A stretch of 64,000 bases of DNA from assembly GCF_020510565.1 (NCBI RefSeq), contig NZ_CP075189.1:2464501-2528500 (forward strand), given 5' to 3'. Origin of the DNA: Ferribacterium limneticum (GTDB taxonomy: Bacteria > Pseudomonadota > Gammaproteobacteria > Burkholderiales > Rhodocyclaceae). Shown here in pieces: positions 36,523 through 46,346 of this stretch. Numbering within the stretch: position 1 is the stretch's first letter; each line of letters begins with the position of its first letter. Both the position numbers and the translations under genes were made by a program. The notes under the pieces were generated by a model, which worked only from the letters and a program-made list of their open reading frames with translations, was not told where the DNA came from and did no database searches.

Positions 36523-36921
36523 ATGCCGAAAATCGAAAAAACCGACGCCGAATGGCGTGCCCAGCTCGATGAAACCGAATACCGCGTCGCCCGCCAGAAA
36601 GGCACCGAACGCGCCTTCACCGGCAAATACTGGGACACCCACGAAGAAGGCACCTACCACTGCATCTGCTGCGGCGCCCCGCTCTTCCGCTCGGAAGCCA
36701 AGTTCGATTCCGGCTGCGGCTGGCCGAGCTTTCACACACCGAACGACGAAAAACTGATTGACGAACACGTCGACCGCAGCGTCGGCATGATCCGCACCGA
36801 AGTCACCTGCCACGACTGCGGAGCCCACCTCGGCCACGTCTTCGACGACGGCCCGGCACCAACCGGGGTGCGCTACTGCATCAACTCGGCGTCACTGAAG
36901 TTGGAGAAGGATGGGGCGTAA
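36523..36921 (+). CDS. msrB: peptide-methionine (R)-S-oxide reductase MsrB
   Basis: A 132-residue cytoplasmic MsrB. Zinc-binding pairs CICC (residues 47-50) and CHDC with [11 protein letters not shown], substrate loop GCGWPSFH and catalytic RYCIN are all present. It repairs R-sulfoxides of methionine with thioredoxin. It lies 49 bases after the AraC gene. This is the second MsrB of the window; the other is part of the envelope MsrA-Trx-MsrB fusion and lacks zinc. Confidence 0.95.
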   Translation: MPKIEKTDAEWRAQLDETEYRVARQKGTERAFTGKYWDTHEEGTYHCICCGAPLFRSEAKFDSGCGWPSFHTPNDEKLIDEHVDRSVGMIRTEVTCHDCGAHLGHVFDDGPAPTGVRYCINSASLKLEKDGA

Positions 36922-36974
36922 GAAGCGGCTGAGGTTTGCCCTATGTCCGCAACCCGGCTTAGGCGAACCTTGAC

Positions 36975-39170
36975 TTACCGCGCAGAACTGGCCCGTGCCA
37001 CGTGCAGTTTTTTGTAGCTGTCGATCAGGCGCTGGTGCCTGTCGAGCCCTTCCAGTTTCACGCTCGTTGGCGTTAAACCGAAGAAGCGCACGCTACCGTC
37101 CACCGAGCCCAGCACCGCGTCCATCCGCGGGTCGCCGAACATTCGGCGAAAATTGACCTCGTAATCGGCCAGGTCCAGCTCGTCATCCAGCAGCACCTCA
37201 AGCACCACGTTCAAGGCCTGATAAAACAATCCGCGCTCGACCGTGTTTTCGTTGTATTGCAGGAAAGTGCCCACCAGTTCGTGCGCCGCTTCGAATTGCT
37301 GCAAGGCGAGATTGATCAGCAGCTTCAACTCGAGAATCGTCAGCTGACCCCAGGCCGTGTTCTCGTCAAACTCGACGCCGATCAAGGTGATGATGTCGGT
37401 GTAATCGTCGAGTTCGCTGTCTTCCAGACGTTCGAGCAGGGCTTCGAGGCTGGCATCGTCGAGGCGATGCAGGTTCAGGATATCGGTGCGGAAGGCCAGC
37501 GCCTTGTTGGTGTTGTCCCAGATCAGGTCTTCTACCGGATAGATTTCGGAATAACCCGGCACCAGGATGCGGCAGGCGGTGGCGCCGAGTTGGTCATAGA
37601 CCGCCATGTAGGCTTCCTTGCCCATGTCTTCGAGAATGCCGAACAAGGTGGCGGCTTCGTCGGCGTTAGAGTTTTCGCCGTGGCCTGAAAAGTCCCATTC
37701 AACGAACTCGTAATCGGCCTTGGCGCTGAAGAAGCGCCAGGAGACGACGCCGCTGGAATCGATGAAGTGTTCGACGAAGTTGTTCGGCTCGGTGACGGCA
37801 TTACTTTCAAAGGTCGGCCGCGGCAGGTCGTTCAGGCCTTCAAAACTGCGCCCTTGCAGCAACTCGGTCAGGCTGCGTTCCAGCGCGACTTCCAGGCTCG
37901 GGTGTGCACCGAAGGAGGCAAACACGCCGCCGGTACGCGGGTTCATAAGGGTGACGCACATCACCGGAAATTCGCCGCCCAACGACGCATCCTTGACCAG
38001 CACCGGAAAGCCCTGCTTTTCCAGTTCCTCGATGCCGGCCAGGATGCCGGGATATTTGGCCAGCACTTCCGGCGGCACATCGGGCAAGGCGATTTCGCCT
38101 TCGATAATTTCGCGTTTGACCGCCCGTTCGAAAATTTCCGACAGGCATTGGACCTGCGATTCGACCAGCGTGTTGCCGGCGCTCATGCCATTGCTCAGGA
38201 ACAGGTTGTCGATCAGGTTGGTCGGGAAATAGACCGTTTCGCCGTCAGACTGGCGCACATAGGGCAGCGCGCAGATGCCGCGTTCGGTATTGCCGGAATT
38301 GGTGTCATAGAGATGCGAGGCGCGCAGCTCGCCATCGGGGTTGTAAATCTGTCGGCAGTATTCGTCGAGAATCCCGGCCGGCAACGCATCCTTGCGGCCC
38401 GGCTTGAACCAGCGCTCGTTCGGGTAGTGCACGAAGGCGGTGTTGGCAATCTCTTCACCCCAGAACTGGTCGTTGTAGAAGTGATTGCAATTCGCCCGCT
38501 CGATGAATTCGCCCAGCGCCGACGCCAGCGCACTTTCCTTGGTTGCACCCTTGCCGTTGGTGAAACACATCGGCGAATGCGCATCGCGGATATGCAGCGA
38601 CCAGACGTTGGGCACCAGATTGCGCCAGGAAGCGATTTCGATCTTGATGCCCAAGCCGGCCAAAACGCCGGACATGTTGGCGATGGTCTGCTCCAGCGGC
38701 AGATCCTTGCCGGCGATATAGGTGCTCGCTGCCGAATCCGGACTTAGCGTCAGCAAGGCCTGCGCATCGGCATCCAGATTTTCGACCTCCTCGATCACGA
38801 ACTCGGGCCCGGTTTGCACCACCTTTTTCACCGTACAACGGTCGATGGAACGCAAAATACCCTGCCGGTCCTTGGCGGAAATATCCGCCGGCAATTCGAC
38901 CTGGATCTTGAAAATCTGCTGGTAACGGTTTTCCGGATCGACGATGTTGTTCTGCGACAGGCGGATGTTTTCGGTTGGGATGTTGCGCGTGTCGCAGTAC
39001 AGCTTCACGAAGTAAGCCGCACACAAGGCCGATGAAGCCAGAAAGTAATCGAACGGCCCCGGCGCCGAGCCATCGCCCTTGTAGCGGATGGGCTGATCGG
39101 CGATGACCGTGAAGTCGTCGAACTTGGCTTCAAGACGAAGCTTGTCGAGAAAGTTGACCTTGATTTCCAT
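36975..39170 (-). CDS. ycaO: OsmC/YcaO domain protein
   Basis: A 731-residue protein with an OsmC-like N-terminal domain (residues 1-140, DYFLASSALCAAYFVKLYC), a YcaO ATP-dependent cyclodehydratase-type domain (about 160-560, GKGATKESALASALGEFIERA with the ATP/Mg Glu-rich helix; LSEIFERAVKREI; ERSLTELLQGR) and an acidic helical TPR-like C-terminus. It is the E. coli-type YcaO linked to RimO-dependent S12 methylthiolation rather than to peptide natural products. No precursor peptide was seen nearby. Confidence 0.92.
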   Translation of the reverse strand: MEIKVNFLDKLRLEAKFDDFTVIADQPIRYKGDGSAPGPFDYFLASSALCAAYFVKLYCDTRNIPTENIRLSQNNIVDPENRYQQIFKIQVELPADISAKDRQGILRSIDRCTVKKVVQTGPEFVIEEVENLDADAQALLTLSPDSAASTYIAGKDLPLEQTIANMSGVLAGLGIKIEIASWRNLVPNVWSLHIRDAHSPMCFTNGKGATKESALASALGEFIERANCNHFYNDQFWGEEIANTAFVHYPNERWFKPGRKDALPAGILDEYCRQIYNPDGELRASHLYDTNSGNTERGICALPYVRQSDGETVYFPTNLIDNLFLSNGMSAGNTLVESQVQCLSEIFERAVKREIIEGEIALPDVPPEVLAKYPGILAGIEELEKQGFPVLVKDASLGGEFPVMCVTLMNPRTGGVFASFGAHPSLEVALERSLTELLQGRSFEGLNDLPRPTFESNAVTEPNNFVEHFIDSSGVVSWRFFSAKADYEFVEWDFSGHGENSNADEAATLFGILEDMGKEAYMAVYDQLGATACRILVPGYSEIYPVEDLIWDNTNKALAFRTDILNLHRLDDASLEALLERLEDSELDDYTDIITLIGVEFDENTAWGQLTILELKLLINLALQQFEAAHELVGTFLQYNENTVERGLFYQALNVVLEVLLDDELDLADYEVNFRRMFGDPRMDAVLGSVDGSVRFFGLTPTSVKLEGLDRHQRLIDSYKKLHVARASSAR

Positions 39171-39315
39171 GCGGGGCTTCCAAAATAGCGTTCAAAACGA
39201 ATTGGCCGCCATTATCCGGTTTTCACGGTGGGAAAGCCGCGTTTCTGAGCAGTTCGAGGCTCCGGGGTATTGGCGCCGACAACAGCATGCACAGCCACGA
39301 CGAGCATTGCAAAAA

Positions 39316-39882
39316 TCAGCGCCCCTGCACTTCCTCATACCGCGGACAACTGACCAAATGATCATTGACCATCCCCGTTGCCTGCATGAAGGCGTAGCAA
39401 ATCGTCGAGCCAACAAACTTGAAGCCGGCACGGGTCAAGGCTTTGCTCAGGGCGTCGGATTGGGCGGTTTTGGCGGGGACTTCGGCCAACGATGACCTGG
39501 CGTTTTGCACCGGTGCCCCGTCGACAAAAGACCACAGGAAATCGCTGAACGATTGCCCCTCGGCGGTCAGCGCCAAGTAGGCTCTGGCGTTCTGGATTGT
39601 CGCAGCGATCTTGGCGCGGTTGCGGATGATGCCGGGGTCGGCCAGAAGGGCGGCGACTTTTTGCTCGTCGTAGCGGGCAATTTTGTGCGGGTCGAAGTTG
39701 TCGAATACCTGCCGGTAGTGCGCCCGCTTCTTGAGCACGGTGGCCCAGGACAAGCCGGCTTGTGCGCCTTCGAGGATCAGCAGTTCGAACAAGGCGCGAT
39801 CATCGCGCAGCGGCAGGCCCCATTCGGTGTCGTGATACTCGCGGTAGAGGTCGAATCCTTCGCACCAGGGGCAGCGTTCCAT
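39316..39882 (-). CDS. tag: DNA-3-methyladenine glycosylase I
   Basis: A 188-residue base-excision enzyme that removes 3-methyladenine from DNA. MERCPWCEG at the start and later C/H residues form the Tag zinc site. EYHDTEWGLP, LILEGAQAGLSW and FVGSTICYAFMQATGMVNDH are diagnostic. The start at 39882 matches the conserved MxRCxWC; upstream sequence contains the GC-rich repeat. Confidence 0.95.
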   Translation of the reverse strand: MERCPWCEGFDLYREYHDTEWGLPLRDDRALFELLILEGAQAGLSWATVLKKRAHYRQVFDNFDPHKIARYDEQKVAALLADPGIIRNRAKIAATIQNARAYLALTAEGQSFSDFLWSFVDGAPVQNARSSLAEVPAKTAQSDALSKALTRAGFKFVGSTICYAFMQATGMVNDHLVSCPRYEEVQGR

Positions 39883-39970
39883 CGTTATGCATCCGTCAGC
39901 AAAAGGCGCAGTGTAGCTGTGTCCGCCGCAGGAGGAAATGGACCATTCCATGTAACGCAACGGGCAATTT

Positions 39971-40013
39971 CGCCCCATCCCCACCCCAACCCTCCCCTTG
40001 AAGGGGAGGGAGT
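39971..40013. repeat. GC-rich palindromic repeat unit
   Basis: CGCCCCATCCCCACC, then CCTCCCCTTGAAGGGGAGGG: a palindrome with a CCCCATCCCC arm, the same unit as inside sbcC (11597-11708). Intergenic, 89 bases upstream of tag and 51 bases after the stop of the AraC gene. Confidence 0.8.
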
Positions 40014-40063
40014 CCACGTTCATGCAATTGCCCTGCCGGCTGCTACAGTTCCGATCTCTCTGG

Positions 40064-40885
40064 TCAGTCGTTACGCAGTTCGCCTGTGGGCGGCGTGCTG
40101 CGTTCTTGCATGAAGCGCCCCGGTGGCACGCCGAAGGCGCGCTTGAACATGGCCGAGAAGGCGGCCTGGCTTGCGTAGCCCAGTTCCACCGCGACTTCGC
40201 CGTACGGGCGGCCGCGGCCGATCAGGTCGAGCGCCCGGGCCAGGCGCAATTGCTGGCGCCAGGCGCCGAAGCTCAGGTTCAGTTCGCTGACGAAGAGGCG
40301 GGCCAGTGTCCGCTCGCTGGCACCGACGCGGGCTGCCCATTCGGCCAGCGAAAGCGCGGAAGCGGGATCATCGATCAGCGCCTGACACAAGGCTTGCAGA
40401 CGCCGGTCCTGCGGCATCGGCAAACCCAGCGAGAGCGGCGGCGCGCGGCGGATTTCGGTGAGCAGCAATGCCGTCACCTGACGCTGGCGCTGCGACGCCT
40501 CCTGGCCGTCGCCGTCAGCCTCGCTCAGCGCCTCGAAAAGCGCCCGCATCAAGTCGGAAACCTCGATCACCGAACAGGTATCGAGCGGCAGCGGGGCCAC
40601 TTCGGGGGCGATATAAACGGTGCGGAATTCGACTTCGCCGAGCATGAGCAGATCGTGCTCGATATGCGGCGGAATCCACACGGCGCGCAAGGCGGGCACC
40701 AGCCAGGTCATGCCGGCCGCCGAAATGCGGATGCCGCCGCGCAGCGGATAGGCCAGCTGCGCCCAGTCGTGGCGATGCGGCGGCACATAGACATCGGCCG
40801 GCGGGCAACGCAGGTTGACCGTCATCGGCAACTCGGCGGTTGGGGCGCGGCGGGGTACGGCGTCGAAGGAGAGGTCTGTCTGCAT
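40064..40885 (-). CDS. AraC family regulator with N-terminal cupin
   Basis: A 273-residue regulator: AraC-type cupin (residues 20-110; PPHRHDWAQLAYPLRGGIRI, WIPPHIEHDLLM) and two helix-turn-helix motifs (LSLAEWAARVGASERTLARLFVSEL; VAVELGYASQAAFSAMFKRAFGVPPGRF). Divergent from the MFS transporter gene 88 bases away, which it probably controls, as in NimR-type pairs. Confidence 0.9.
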   Translation of the reverse strand: MQTDLSFDAVPRRAPTAELPMTVNLRCPPADVYVPPHRHDWAQLAYPLRGGIRISAAGMTWLVPALRAVWIPPHIEHDLLMLGEVEFRTVYIAPEVAPLPLDTCSVIEVSDLMRALFEALSEADGDGQEASQRQRQVTALLLTEIRRAPPLSLGLPMPQDRRLQALCQALIDDPASALSLAEWAARVGASERTLARLFVSELNLSFGAWRQQLRLARALDLIGRGRPYGEVAVELGYASQAAFSAMFKRAFGVPPGRFMQERSTPPTGELRND

Positions 40886-40973
40886 TGCGATAATTTTTGT
40901 CCGAATGTCGCATCACGGTCAATGGCTTGCAACGCTAGACTGTAATCCTTAACGTTTTACTCGGACTTTCGCC

Positions 40974-42182
40974 ATGACGACCGCCACCCTGCCCGCACCC
41001 CAGCGCAGCGACATCGAAGTGATCACCCTGATCGGCTTCGTGCATGGTGTTTCGCACTTTTTCCACCTGCTGCTGCCGCCGCTTTTTCCGTGGCTCATGC
41101 AGGACTTCGACCTCAGTTTCACCGGCATCGGCATGACGATGACCGTATTTTTCATCGTCTCCGGCATCGGCCAGGCGATGGCCGGCTTTCTCGTTGACCG
41201 CTTCGGCGCGGCGCGGGTGCTCGGCGGGGGGATCAGCTGCTTTGCGCTGGCCGGCGTCGTGCTGCATTTCGCCACCGGCTACCCGATGCTGATCGCCTCC
41301 GCCGCACTGGCCGGCCTCGGCAACAGCGTCTTTCACCCGGCCGATTTCACGGTGCTCAACCACCGCGTGTCGCATGCCCGGCTCGGCCACGCCTTTTCGG
41401 TGCACGGCCTGTCCGGCAACCTCGGCTGGGCCGCGGCGCCGGTCTTCATGACCGGGATCGCCGCGGCCTATGGCTGGCGCAATGCGGCGCTCGGCGCCAG
41501 CCTGGTTGCCATCGTCGCCCTTGCCCTGCTCTTCTGGCGCCGGGAAGCCATCAACGAAGCACATGACCATCGGGCACTTAAAAGCGACGAAGCGAAATCG
41601 CCGACCTTCGCCTTCCTCGGCTCGCGTGCTGTCTGGCTGTGTTTCCTCTTTTTCCTGCTCATCACGGCGGCATTCGGCGCCATCCAGAACTTCGCCAGCC
41701 CCATCCTGCAGGCCATCTACGGCCTGTCGCTGACGACGGCCGCCTTGGCCCTGTCGACCTATCTGGTCGGTGGCGCCGCCGGCATCATCCTCGGCGGCTT
41801 CCTCGCCCAGAAGAACGCCCACGAAAACCTGATCGCCGGCGCCCTCGGCATCGCCGCCCTGCTCGCCGTCCTGCTCGCCATCGGCATCCTTCCGGGCTGG
41901 ACCATCCTGCCGCTGATGGGTGGCATCGGCTTCTGTACCGGCGTCGCCGGGCCGTCGCGTGATCTGCTGGTGCGCAAGGCGGCGACGGCGCGCTTTGGCA
42001 AATCAGCCTATGGACGGGTTTATGGCTTCGTCTATTCCGGGCTGGACCTTGGGCTGGCCATGGCGCCGGTCATCTTTGGCGGGCTAATGGATGGGCGGCG
42101 GTTTGGCGAGGTGTTGATTGGCATTGCCGTGCTGCAGACTCTGGCGATTTTTAGCGCCTTGCGGGTTGGCAAAGCGGTTTAG
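40974..42182 (+). CDS. MFS transporter
   Basis: A 402-residue, 12-segment major facilitator. Hydrophobic helices are spread evenly, with a VDRFGAARVLGG loop (the MFS motif A position between helices 2 and 3) and a central cytoplasmic loop (RREAINEAHDHRALKSDEAKS). Probably an efflux or organic-solute permease; the substrate is unknown. Divergent AraC regulator next door. Confidence 0.9.
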   Translation: MTTATLPAPQRSDIEVITLIGFVHGVSHFFHLLLPPLFPWLMQDFDLSFTGIGMTMTVFFIVSGIGQAMAGFLVDRFGAARVLGGGISCFALAGVVLHFATGYPMLIASAALAGLGNSVFHPADFTVLNHRVSHARLGHAFSVHGLSGNLGWAAAPVFMTGIAAAYGWRNAALGASLVAIVALALLFWRREAINEAHDHRALKSDEAKSPTFAFLGSRAVWLCFLFFLLITAAFGAIQNFASPILQAIYGLSLTTAALALSTYLVGGAAGIILGGFLAQKNAHENLIAGALGIAALLAVLLAIGILPGWTILPLMGGIGFCTGVAGPSRDLLVRKAATARFGKSAYGRVYGFVYSGLDLGLAMAPVIFGGLMDGRRFGEVLIGIAVLQTLAIFSALRVGKAV

Positions 42183-42198
42183 GCCCGGGTTTGCCCAT

Positions 42199-42237
42199 TC
42201 CCACGGTCAACCGGAAATTTCGGCTAAAAATGAAATA
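42199..42237 (-). repeat. dispersed core repeat, copy 12
   Basis: Intergenic, 17 bases after the MFS stop: minus strand ATTTCATTTTTAGCCGAA, then ATTTCCGGTTGACCGTGGGA. Core with one late difference (GGGA for GGCA). Confidence 0.85.
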
Positions 42238-42250
42238 GTTTCGACTGGCT

Positions 42251-42277
42251 GGGGCTCCGCGCCAGCGCGGAAACCCC
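42251..42277. other. strong inverted repeat between convergent genes
   Basis: GGGG-c-TCCGCGC-CA-GCGCGGA-aa-CCCC, a long GC-rich hairpin between the MFS and phospholipase genes. It may end transcription of either gene, but no immediate T-run follows. Confidence 0.45.
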
Positions 42278-42306
42278 TGCCAAATAAAATCAAAATCGCC
42301 TAATAA

Positions 42307-44592
42307 TCAAATCGGCTGGAACAAGTCATTGAATTTCTGTTGAGCGTCGCGGCGAGCGGCTTCGCTGGCATTCGGATCAATGGCCGCCCGCGTCAGGTTG
42401 TAGGCCGCATCGAGCAAGCCAAGGAAGCGGCTATCCAGCGTCTTCATCTGCTCGGCATCCAGACGCTTGTCCATGTGGTATTTCTTGAGTGTCGCGTGCA
42501 GGCTTTCCAAGTCTTCCTGGATCATGGTCGAGCGGGGCGTGCTGACAAAGTAGCTGTTTTCCCGTTTCACCCTTCCCGGCGTTGCCAGGATGTTGTCAAC
42601 GAAGCTGCGATAGGCCGCGACGAGCTTGGGCGCGTTGTTCACCAGCATGGCGTTGTTGGTGTCCATCATGTAGCTGCGCACGTCTGCGTTGGCCGAGCCG
42701 ACGATCAGCTGGTCGCCGAAGAGTGAAACCTTGCTGTGCAGTGAGAGGTTATGGTTCCCGACCGGCGGTTGGTATTCGTAGTATTCAAAGCGGGCGGCCC
42801 GGCTTGTCCCATGCTGCAAGCCGGTCACCTCGGCAAATGCCTTGATGGCATGGCGTGCCAGCAAATTGACCGGGGTCAGGTCGGTGGTGGCCAGTGAATT
42901 GGTGATCACTCTTACCGTGACGTGTGAACAATCCTGCTTGCCATCGACGAGGGCGGCCAGGCTGGATGCAAGATTGGCCGGCGGGAAGAAATAGGCACTG
43001 TGCAGAATGACCATCTGGGGTTGGTCGACGGTCGCTTTGCTACAGATGCCGGAGAGCGCCTGTAGCCAGATTTCGGTGATGTGTTTGCCGCTATCACCCT
43101 CCTGGCCAGCCTGGGCGCCGTAGAGCCGAACGCGACTGGCGGGTGGCAGGCGTTTGTCGAAAGGCAGGTTCTCAAGGTAGTAAAGGCGCGCCGAGGTGTC
43201 GACGGCAAGGTGCTGGCTTGACTGGACAGTTCCGGCGTAAGCCGTCTTGTAGGCCTTTGCATTCTGCGCCATGCGCTGGGTCGCCGCTTCGACGCGCTGA
43301 TCCAGGCTCATGGCAGCGAGCTTGAACTTGCCATTGACGCAGGCGTCATGTTTGGCACCCGGTTTCAGTTTGGTGCAGGCGTTTTCAGCCGTCGTATAGG
43401 CTTCCAGATTCCACAGCACATCGTCGGGTGCATGGGTGCGAATCTCGTCCAGGGTCGCCACCATCCTCTTGAAGTTCCACAGCCCGTCGAAAGCATCTGC
43501 GATGACCTTGCCGCCATCGCCGGTCAGCGTAGCCACCAGATCGGTGTCCATGAAGACATACTTTTCGATCAGGGGATTGGGATGCATGTGGTAGGAATTT
43601 TCGACATTGCGCCCGCCCAGTTGCACCCGGCTCGAGTCAGCGAGCAGGAGTTTCTGGTGAGTGAAGTCGGTGATGTGATCCCAGTCCAGCTTTTCTTCTG
43701 CACTGAATTTGCGGTCAATCGGCAGGGCTGAAAACAGCTCGTTTTTCACCGGCACAATCTGGCTGGAGTACAACTGCTCCGCCATCAATAGCCCCAGGTT
43801 CGCCTGCACACGCTGAAAAACAGGAGCGGTGCGCGACTGCCAGTACAGTTTGCCCAGCTTTTTGAGGCTTTCTTTTTGCTCGGGCGTCGCCTTGCCAGCC
43901 TGGCCGGCAGCTTTCGGATCGATGTTCTGTCCCTGCTGGATGGCCAGCGTCATCAGGTTGGCATTCCGGCCATAGAGCCCCGAGAGCAGCAGCCCGGAAG
44001 GCCCGGTGTTGACGTTGGAAGCATTGATGGTTGCGGCCGGCACGCCTTCAATCTGCTCGTCGGCAAACAGCTTTTCCACAGCCGCCATCTTGTCGGCGGA
44101 GCAGGCCTCTTTGGTGGCTGCCCCAGCCTGACCACAACCCATGGTCATGTAAACGGCATCCTTGACGATGTTCCGTGTCGGCCGGTTGTAGAAACGTACC
44201 GCCAGGCTACCCTTGCCCGAATTGCCGCGTCGTTCCATGGCCGTGAACATATCCAGGCGCTTGTAATTGGTTTGATAGTCGGTGAGCAGGCGAACTTTCA
44301 CGCCGCGCCGGGCTGCGGCGATCAGCGCCTCGGAGAGCACCGCAGAACTCTGGTCGTCGGCGTAAATATAGTAAGTGAGGTCAAGCGACGACTTTGCCTC
44401 CTCGACCAAGCGGATTTTGGACAGGAAGGAAGCATCGTTGTCGGTAATGACGGCTCCGTCGCTGATGGCCAGCGCCCCTGACGAAGCCTGGGCCAACAGG
44501 GTGCTATCAGTCAGCGAAGTGTGGGTAACGGTCGTCGCGCAGCCGGTCAGAAGTCCAGCCAACACCAGCGTGGGAATCATTTTATTGGTCAT
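42307..44592 (-). CDS. phospholipase D-like lipoprotein
   Basis: A 761-residue envelope protein. Lipoprotein signal with lipobox LLTGC (Cys near residue 17). Two HKD-type motifs: HQKLLLADSSRVQLGGRN mid-protein and HSKVSLFGDQLIVGSAN near residue 595, as in PLD/cardiolipin-synthase-like enzymes. The N-terminal third has ISDGAVITDNDASFLSKIRLVEEAKSSLDLTYYIY, the usual start of a PLD domain. It is larger than normal PLD enzymes because of a helical insertion of about 200 residues. Probably acts on phospholipids in the outer envelope. ATG at 44592 or the adjacent 44595. Confidence 0.85.
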   Translation of the reverse strand: MTNKMIPTLVLAGLLTGCATTVTHTSLTDSTLLAQASSGALAISDGAVITDNDASFLSKIRLVEEAKSSLDLTYYIYADDQSSAVLSEALIAAARRGVKVRLLTDYQTNYKRLDMFTAMERRGNSGKGSLAVRFYNRPTRNIVKDAVYMTMGCGQAGAATKEACSADKMAAVEKLFADEQIEGVPAATINASNVNTGPSGLLLSGLYGRNANLMTLAIQQGQNIDPKAAGQAGKATPEQKESLKKLGKLYWQSRTAPVFQRVQANLGLLMAEQLYSSQIVPVKNELFSALPIDRKFSAEEKLDWDHITDFTHQKLLLADSSRVQLGGRNVENSYHMHPNPLIEKYVFMDTDLVATLTGDGGKVIADAFDGLWNFKRMVATLDEIRTHAPDDVLWNLEAYTTAENACTKLKPGAKHDACVNGKFKLAAMSLDQRVEAATQRMAQNAKAYKTAYAGTVQSSQHLAVDTSARLYYLENLPFDKRLPPASRVRLYGAQAGQEGDSGKHITEIWLQALSGICSKATVDQPQMVILHSAYFFPPANLASSLAALVDGKQDCSHVTVRVITNSLATTDLTPVNLLARHAIKAFAEVTGLQHGTSRAARFEYYEYQPPVGNHNLSLHSKVSLFGDQLIVGSANADVRSYMMDTNNAMLVNNAPKLVAAYRSFVDNILATPGRVKRENSYFVSTPRSTMIQEDLESLHATLKKYHMDKRLDAEQMKTLDSRFLGLLDAAYNLTRAAIDPNASEAARRDAQQKFNDLFQPI

Positions 44593-44746
44593 CATTTCCT
44601 CACAAAGTTTGAGCGCCAGTCGGCTCATGGCCGGCTGCATGGCCGCGACAACGGAATCACTGGACAGCAGCCCGGCCAGATAATTCAATTGGTGAATCAA
44701 CCGCAGTGCCTTGCAAAGGCAGTATGGCGTTTTCAAATTTGAAGTA

Positions 44747-44784
44747 CAACAGAATGACCGGGCAACAGAATGACCGGGCAACAG
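44747..44784 (+). repeat. 16-bp tandem repeat
   Basis: CAACAGAATGACCGGG twice (44747-44762, 44763-44778) plus the first six bases of a third copy. In the 265-base gap upstream of the phospholipase-like gene; nothing else was recognised there. Confidence 0.85.
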
Positions 44785-44857
44785 GACGACACAAGGCACG
44801 GCGACCAAGCCGGGGTTTTATAGCTTGACTACGGCAAGAGCATGGAAACTTCGATGG

Positions 44858-45748
44858 TTAAAGCCCACGCGCCCAAGCCGGGCGCAGGCGGGCGCCTTCG
44901 GGCGCAGCGATGGCCTGGCGGACCTGCTGCAACAGACGTTCCCTGTCGGCACCGAGCGTGCCCTTGAGCACCAGCCAGTTCGAAGCGTGATCGCTGCGAA
45001 ACACCGTCCGCTTGAGTTCCAGCCCGGACAAAAAACGCTCCATCTCGACGAACAGCTCATGCTGATCGAGCGCTTCCCAGCCTGGAAAACCGGCGCGGAA
45101 ACGCTCCTCGCCCTGCGGAAAGCTGACGACCAGTGTCGCCAGATATTCCGGCTGTGTCGCATTGGCCAGCCGCGCCGAATTTTCCGCGTGCTGCATCGAC
45201 AATGCCTTGCCACCCAGCCCGTTCAGAATCATTACCGAACGGGTGATACCCGCCGCGCCGAGTTTGTCGAGCGCCTCGCGGGTAGTTTCAAAGGTTTCGC
45301 CCTTGTCGACCGCAGCAAGCACCTGATCGTCGCCCGACTCGGCGCCGACATAGACCATTTTCAGCCCGGCCGCAGCCAGCTCATCGATTTCCGCCTGCGA
45401 CTTTTTTCGCAGATTGCGCGGCAGGCAATACGACGAAATCCGCCGCACGGCCGGCAGGTGCGTGCGGATCGCATCGAGAATGGCAATCAGCCGCCGGGTC
45501 GGTAGCACCAGCGCATCGCCGTCAGCGAGGAAAACCCGGCGGATCTCCCCGCCGTAACTCTGCCCGATCAGCCGTATGCTTTCGAGCACCTCATCCTCGC
45601 TGCGCGCCAGGAATTTCTTCTGCGGCGCCGTGTACATCTCGCAAAACGTGCATTTGTTCCACGAACAGCCATCCGTCACCGGCAGGATCAGCGATTCCGC
45701 CTCGCTCGGCGGACGGAAGACCGGCTCGACGTAACGGATCGGAATCAT
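44858..45748 (-). CDS. radical SAM protein
   Basis: A 296-residue radical SAM enzyme. The 4Fe-4S cluster site is CSWNKCTFC near residues 28-36 (C-x4-C-x2-C rather than the usual C-x3-C-x2-C). Further landmarks are VFLADGDALVLPT and VYVGAESGDDQVL. Resembles a family of uncharacterised radical SAM proteins; the substrate is unknown. Its start overlaps the thioesterase stop by one base (TGATG), so the two are coupled. Confidence 0.85.
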   Translation of the reverse strand: MIPIRYVEPVFRPPSEAESLILPVTDGCSWNKCTFCEMYTAPQKKFLARSEDEVLESIRLIGQSYGGEIRRVFLADGDALVLPTRRLIAILDAIRTHLPAVRRISSYCLPRNLRKKSQAEIDELAAAGLKMVYVGAESGDDQVLAAVDKGETFETTREALDKLGAAGITRSVMILNGLGGKALSMQHAENSARLANATQPEYLATLVVSFPQGEERFRAGFPGWEALDQHELFVEMERFLSGLELKRTVFRSDHASNWLVLKGTLGADRERLLQQVRQAIAAPEGARLRPAWARGL

Positions 45749-46173
45749 CAGGCGCCGACCTTGGCAAGGAAGCCCGGCGGCACCGAGGTGGCCTTGCGGG
45801 CGGTGTAGTCGAAGAACATGATGCCGTGCTTGCCGCGCGCCACTTCACGGCCGCTGGCTTTGTCGCTGAGGCGCCAGACGAGGTCGCAGCCGTATTTGTT
45901 GAAATCGTTGGCGCCCATTTCGACGACCAGCGTTTCGCCGTGGAAGGCTTCCGAGCGGTATTGCGCCGCCACATCGGCGACGACGATGCCGACGCCTTCA
46001 ACATCAAGTTCGGTGTAACCCAGCGACTTGAAAAAACGCACTCGCGCCTCGGCCACCAATGCGATCAACTGGGCGTTATCGAGGTGGTGACCGTAGTTGA
46101 TGTGGCCGATATAAATGGGAATGTCGGTCGAGAAGCTGAAGTGTTCGGGTAGCTCGATCTTGATGCGGGGCAT
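45748..46173 (-). CDS. acyl-CoA thioesterase (4HBT hot-dog fold)
   Basis: A 141-residue hot-dog-fold protein: IYIGHINYGHHLDNAQLIALVAEARVRFF resembles the catalytic helix of 4HBT/YbgC-like enzymes (the usual Asp near HINYGxHLDN is replaced in part), and GVGIVVADVAAQYRSEAFHGETL is the typical strand. Probably cleaves short acyl-CoA. First gene of a two-gene operon with the radical SAM protein. Confidence 0.86.
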   Translation of the reverse strand: MPRIKIELPEHFSFSTDIPIYIGHINYGHHLDNAQLIALVAEARVRFFKSLGYTELDVEGVGIVVADVAAQYRSEAFHGETLVVEMGANDFNKYGCDLVWRLSDKASGREVARGKHGIMFFDYTARKATSVPPGFLAKVGA

Positions 46174-46346
46174 GGTGGTGACGCCTGGTAAATGGGTGAA
46201 TCCGGATTCTACGGACAGGATCGGGGCGCGGCCAGCGGTCCACGCTGCGCATTGCGGCTAAACTAGCGGCCTCGGCGACTGGCCAACCAGCGCCATAAAC
46301 CGCCCGCCGGACACTTGTTCGCCAGGCACGCCTGGCAGGATTGCAA

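Noticed and set aside
36975..39170. YcaO as part of a RiPP (azole peptide) cluster
   Set aside because: OsmC-YcaO architecture is the RimO-related type; no precursor peptide or dehydrogenase nearby.
40812..40825. GGTTGACCGTCATC upstream part of an AraC gene, and GTTGACCGTGCATG at 47173
   Set aside because: Partial core without the left half; consistent with chance.
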